From the NCBI GenBank assembly GCA_016934645.1, contig JAFGSL010000608.1:1-8183 (forward strand): DNA of 8,183 nt, written 5' to 3'. Below the pieces are notes generated by a model that saw only the letters and a list, made by a program, of their open reading frames with translations, was not told the origin of the DNA and made no database searches. A program made the translations under genes and the position numbers. Each line of letters opens with the position of its first letter. Within the stretch, counting starts at the first letter, position 1. Source of the stretch: Anaerolineae bacterium. GTDB taxonomy: Bacteria; Chloroflexota; Anaerolineae; B4-G1; SLSP01. Below, piece by piece: positions 6,821 through 8,183 of the stretch.

Positions 6821-7315
6821 TTATCGTGGCCCGTGTACCTCTTCGTGAATGAGCTTATGGCGCGCCTTTTGCGCGCGTTGGTCGGGTGTCGTCAATTCGA
6901 GCGCGTCCTTCGGACACCACTTCACGCACTGCGGACCATCTTCCTCGTCCTGGCATTGATCGCAAACCTCGGCCATCTTAGTCGTCGGGTTGATGGAGAT
7001 TGCGCCAAAGTCGCATGCTTCAATACACCAGGCACAGCCATCGCAGCGCTCCGCGTCCACGTTGATGAGGCCAGTCTCTGGGTCCTGCGTCAGCGCGTCG
7101 CGTGTACAGGCGATGACACAGGGCGCATCCTCACACGTGCGGCAAGCCACCGCCGTTATCAAAATTTCGTCCACGCGCACGGTACGGATGCGACTGCGAT
7201 AGGTGTTGTACTCACCGGTTTTGGTATAGGAGCAGATGTACTCGCACAACTGGCACCCGATACATTTCGTTGCATCACACGCAATGTAGGCATATTTGGA
7301 TGTTGAAGTTACCAT
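6821..7315 (-). CDS. Four-cluster ferredoxin, AOR/BamC-type electron-transfer subunit
   Basis: 164-aa soluble ferredoxin of the DMSO-reductase-B/HycB-like type. Sixteen cysteines fall in four motifs: C18-C21-C24-C28; C58-C61-x4-C66-x3-C70; C91-C94-C97-C101; and C118-C121-x8-C130-x3-C134, enough for four [4Fe-4S] clusters. C13 is additional. This arrangement is that of electron-transfer subunits that partner AOR-family enzymes (AorA, BamC), and it lies directly downstream of the AOR gene. Its likely role is to carry electrons between the tungsten or molybdenum enzyme and HdrA, encoded 9 nt downstream. The ATG at 7315 is preceded by AAGGAG with 6-nt spacing, placed right at the edge of the heptamer repeat array. 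No twin-arginine or other signal peptide is seen, so it is cytoplasmic. I cannot separate BamC from AorA by reading alone. Confidence 0.9.
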   Translation of the reverse strand: MVTSTSKYAYIACDATKCIGCQLCEYICSYTKTGEYNTYRSRIRTVRVDEILITAVACRTCEDAPCVIACTRDALTQDPETGLINVDAERCDGCAWCIEACDFGAISINPTTKMAEVCDQCQDEEDGPQCVKWCPKDALELTTPDQRAQKARHKLIHEEVHGPR

Positions 7316-7327
7316 ACTATTCTCCTT

Positions 7328-7376
7328 GAATTACGAATAGCGAAAAGTGAATTGCGAATTACGAATTACGAATTAC
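7328..7376. repeat. GAATTAC heptamer array, seven in-phase units
   Basis: Seven consecutive 7-bp units: GAATTAC, GAATAGC, GAAAAGT, GAATTGC, then three perfect GAATTAC. This is the reverse complement of the GTAATTC array at 3-30. It occupies nearly half of the 103-nt spacer between the AOR gene and its ferredoxin partner, ending at the ferredoxin ribosome binding site. Its role is unknown; it could be a spacer element, a protein-binding site or a transcript structure. Confidence 0.9.
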
Positions 7377-7417
7377 GGACACGCAGTCACGCAACTCGTA
7401 ATTCGCGATTCGTAATT
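7357..7417. repeat. Imperfect 21-bp inverted repeat (hairpin) in the AOR-ferredoxin spacer
   Basis: The arm 7357-7377 pairs with 7397-7417 over 21 bp with two mismatches and a 19-nt loop. The arms consist of GAATTAC units facing GTAATTC, GCGATTC and GTAATT units. It starts immediately after the AOR stop codon (TAA at 7421-7419 on the minus strand). The stem is AT-rich and no strong U-tract follows on the minus strand, so it is a weak terminator candidate. It could act as an mRNA stabiliser or processing site that sets different levels for AOR and the downstream genes. Confidence 0.65.
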
Positions 7418-7418
7418 T

Positions 7419-8183
7419 TTACACGCCGATTTCCTCCGCCACGTCCTCCATCCCCAGCTCGATCAGCTTTGCTTTGGGGATCAGGCCCTCCGGTGTCCAG
7501 CCTTTGGCTTCGTAGTAGAGGTCTTTGAGGTATTCCAGTTCCTCTTCAGTGACGACGTATCCGGCGGAAGCGCCTTCCTTGAGCGGATCGTGATGCCAGC
7601 GGTAGGGCAAATGATCGTCTGCACGCGTCCAGCCCTCGCGGATGTTGAACGCTTTCTTGATAGTATGCGCCCGCACACCGATAAGGTCCACGGCGTCGTA
7701 GTCGAAATTCCAGCCGGTGGTGGCATTGATGAGCGCCGCGATGGCCGGCCATGCACCGGCACGGTCGGCTTTACCGGTGAAGCAACGCCGGATGAATTTG
7801 CACAGCGGCAGCGTGTCGTAGACGGCGGCGTACTCCTCGGTGCTGGCAGCTAACCGACCGCGCGTCTCATCCACGCTGAAGCGATCCACCTCGCCCTGAA
7901 TATCGGGGTCGTAAGCCGCCGAACGGTTGTGACAGCCACCGCGCGTTCCCGCTGCCAGCCCAACAGCAAAGGTCTTGAGACCCCGCGCGTCGTAGCCAGG
8001 ATTTTCCAAACCCTTGATGTTCATCGCCCACTTGTACGACTCCGTACCGCGGTCTGCATCGGTGCGCTGGCTGGCGATACGCGTCCCCTCGGACAACAAG
8101 TCGCCGATACCCTCGCGGTCGCGGATCATTTCTGCCAACGCGACGGCAGCCTCGCCATTGCCGAAGTTCGGCTCGAAGCCATC
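7419..8183 (-). CDS. Aldehyde:ferredoxin oxidoreductase (AOR/BamB) family enzyme, C-terminal part
   Basis: The last 254 residues of an AOR-superfamily tungsten- or molybdenum-bis-pterin enzyme. The frame is open to the window edge, so the N-terminus and the first cluster motif are not visible. Recognisable family segments, numbered within the visible part: NFGNGEA (6-12), REGIGDLLSEG (23-33), KGLENPGYDARGLK (57-70), GTRGGCHNRS (79-88), DTLPLCKF (123-130), and FNIREGWTRADDHLP near the C-terminus. C128 corresponds to the last [4Fe-4S] ligand of AOR; the preceding DxxGLC pterin motif has Pro instead of Gly. AOR enzymes oxidise aldehydes to acids with ferredoxin, or run the reverse; the BamB branch reduces benzoyl-CoA. 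The neighbouring BamC-like ferredoxin and Hdr/MvhD genes make a Bam-like multi-subunit complex plausible, but I cannot assign a substrate or choose W over Mo. The TTG at 8138 is not a start: the protein continues upstream in frame with typical family sequence. Confidence 0.9.
   Translation of the reverse strand, partial: DGFEPNFGNGEAAVALAEMIRDREGIGDLLSEGTRIASQRTDADRGTESYKWAMNIKGLENPGYDARGLKTFAVGLAAGTRGGCHNRSAAYDPDIQGEVDRFSVDETRGRLAASTEEYAAVYDTLPLCKFIRRCFTGKADRAGAWPAIAALINATTGWNFDYDAVDLIGVRAHTIKKAFNIREGWTRADDHLPYRWHHDPLKEGASAGYVVTEEELEYLKDLYYEAKGWTPEGLIPKAKLIELGMEDVAEEIGV

Noticed and set aside
7328..7418. CRISPR-like array
   Set aside because: The units are 7 bp and contiguous with no unique spacers; this is a simple heptamer tandem repeat.
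7357..7420. Hairpin followed by TTTTT on the plus strand as an intrinsic terminator
   Set aside because: No plus-strand gene leads into it, the stem is AT-rich and interrupted, and on the minus strand the required U-tract is missing.
8136..8138. TTG at 8138 as the start of the AOR-family gene
   Set aside because: The frame continues to the window edge with the conserved NFGNGEA segment, so the gene is cut by the edge and does not start here.

Overview
All genes in this window lie on the minus strand, so the reading order runs from high to low coordinates. The window reads as one redox operon followed by a cell-wall gene: the C-terminal part of an aldehyde:ferredoxin oxidoreductase (AOR/BamB) family enzyme (7419-8183, cut by the window edge), a 16-cysteine four-cluster ferredoxin subunit (6821-7315), HdrA fused to an MvhD domain (4268-6811), HdrC (3609-4268), HdrB (2741-3616), a cysteine-depleted polyferredoxin (1717-2685), a GC hairpin (1665-1696), and a MurE-type Mur ligase (48-1625).

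The genes from the ferredoxin to hdrB are tightly packed: a 9-nt gap, a 1-nt TAATG overlap, then an 8-nt overlap. The polyferredoxin follows after 55 nt with its own strong ribosome binding site. The inferred function is a soluble or membrane-tethered electron-transfer complex. A tungsto- or molybdo-pterin AOR-type enzyme would exchange electrons through the four-cluster ferredoxin with a flavin-containing HdrABC core that could bifurcate or confurcate electrons. MvhD and the polyferredoxin would act as entry or exit wires. The layout recalls the class II benzoyl-CoA reductase system (BamB, BamC, and Hdr/MvhD-like BamD-F), but no NADH-dehydrogenase-like partner is present in the window and the substrate is unknown.

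The organism is probably a strictly anaerobic bacterium of fairly high GC with peptidoglycan genes. The 7-bp tandem repeats GTAATTC/GAATTAC and TCACGCA in the spacers, and the style of the AOR/Hdr genes, remind me of Chloroflexota (Anaerolineae-like) genomes. This is an inference from memory, not demonstrated.

Non-coding content is small. It consists of heptamer repeats at 3-30, 41-68 and 7328-7418 (the last also forms a 21-bp-arm inverted repeat) and the GC hairpin before murE. There is no gene-free stretch over 300 bases, and I saw no tRNA, rRNA, CRISPR array, insertion sequence or transposase.
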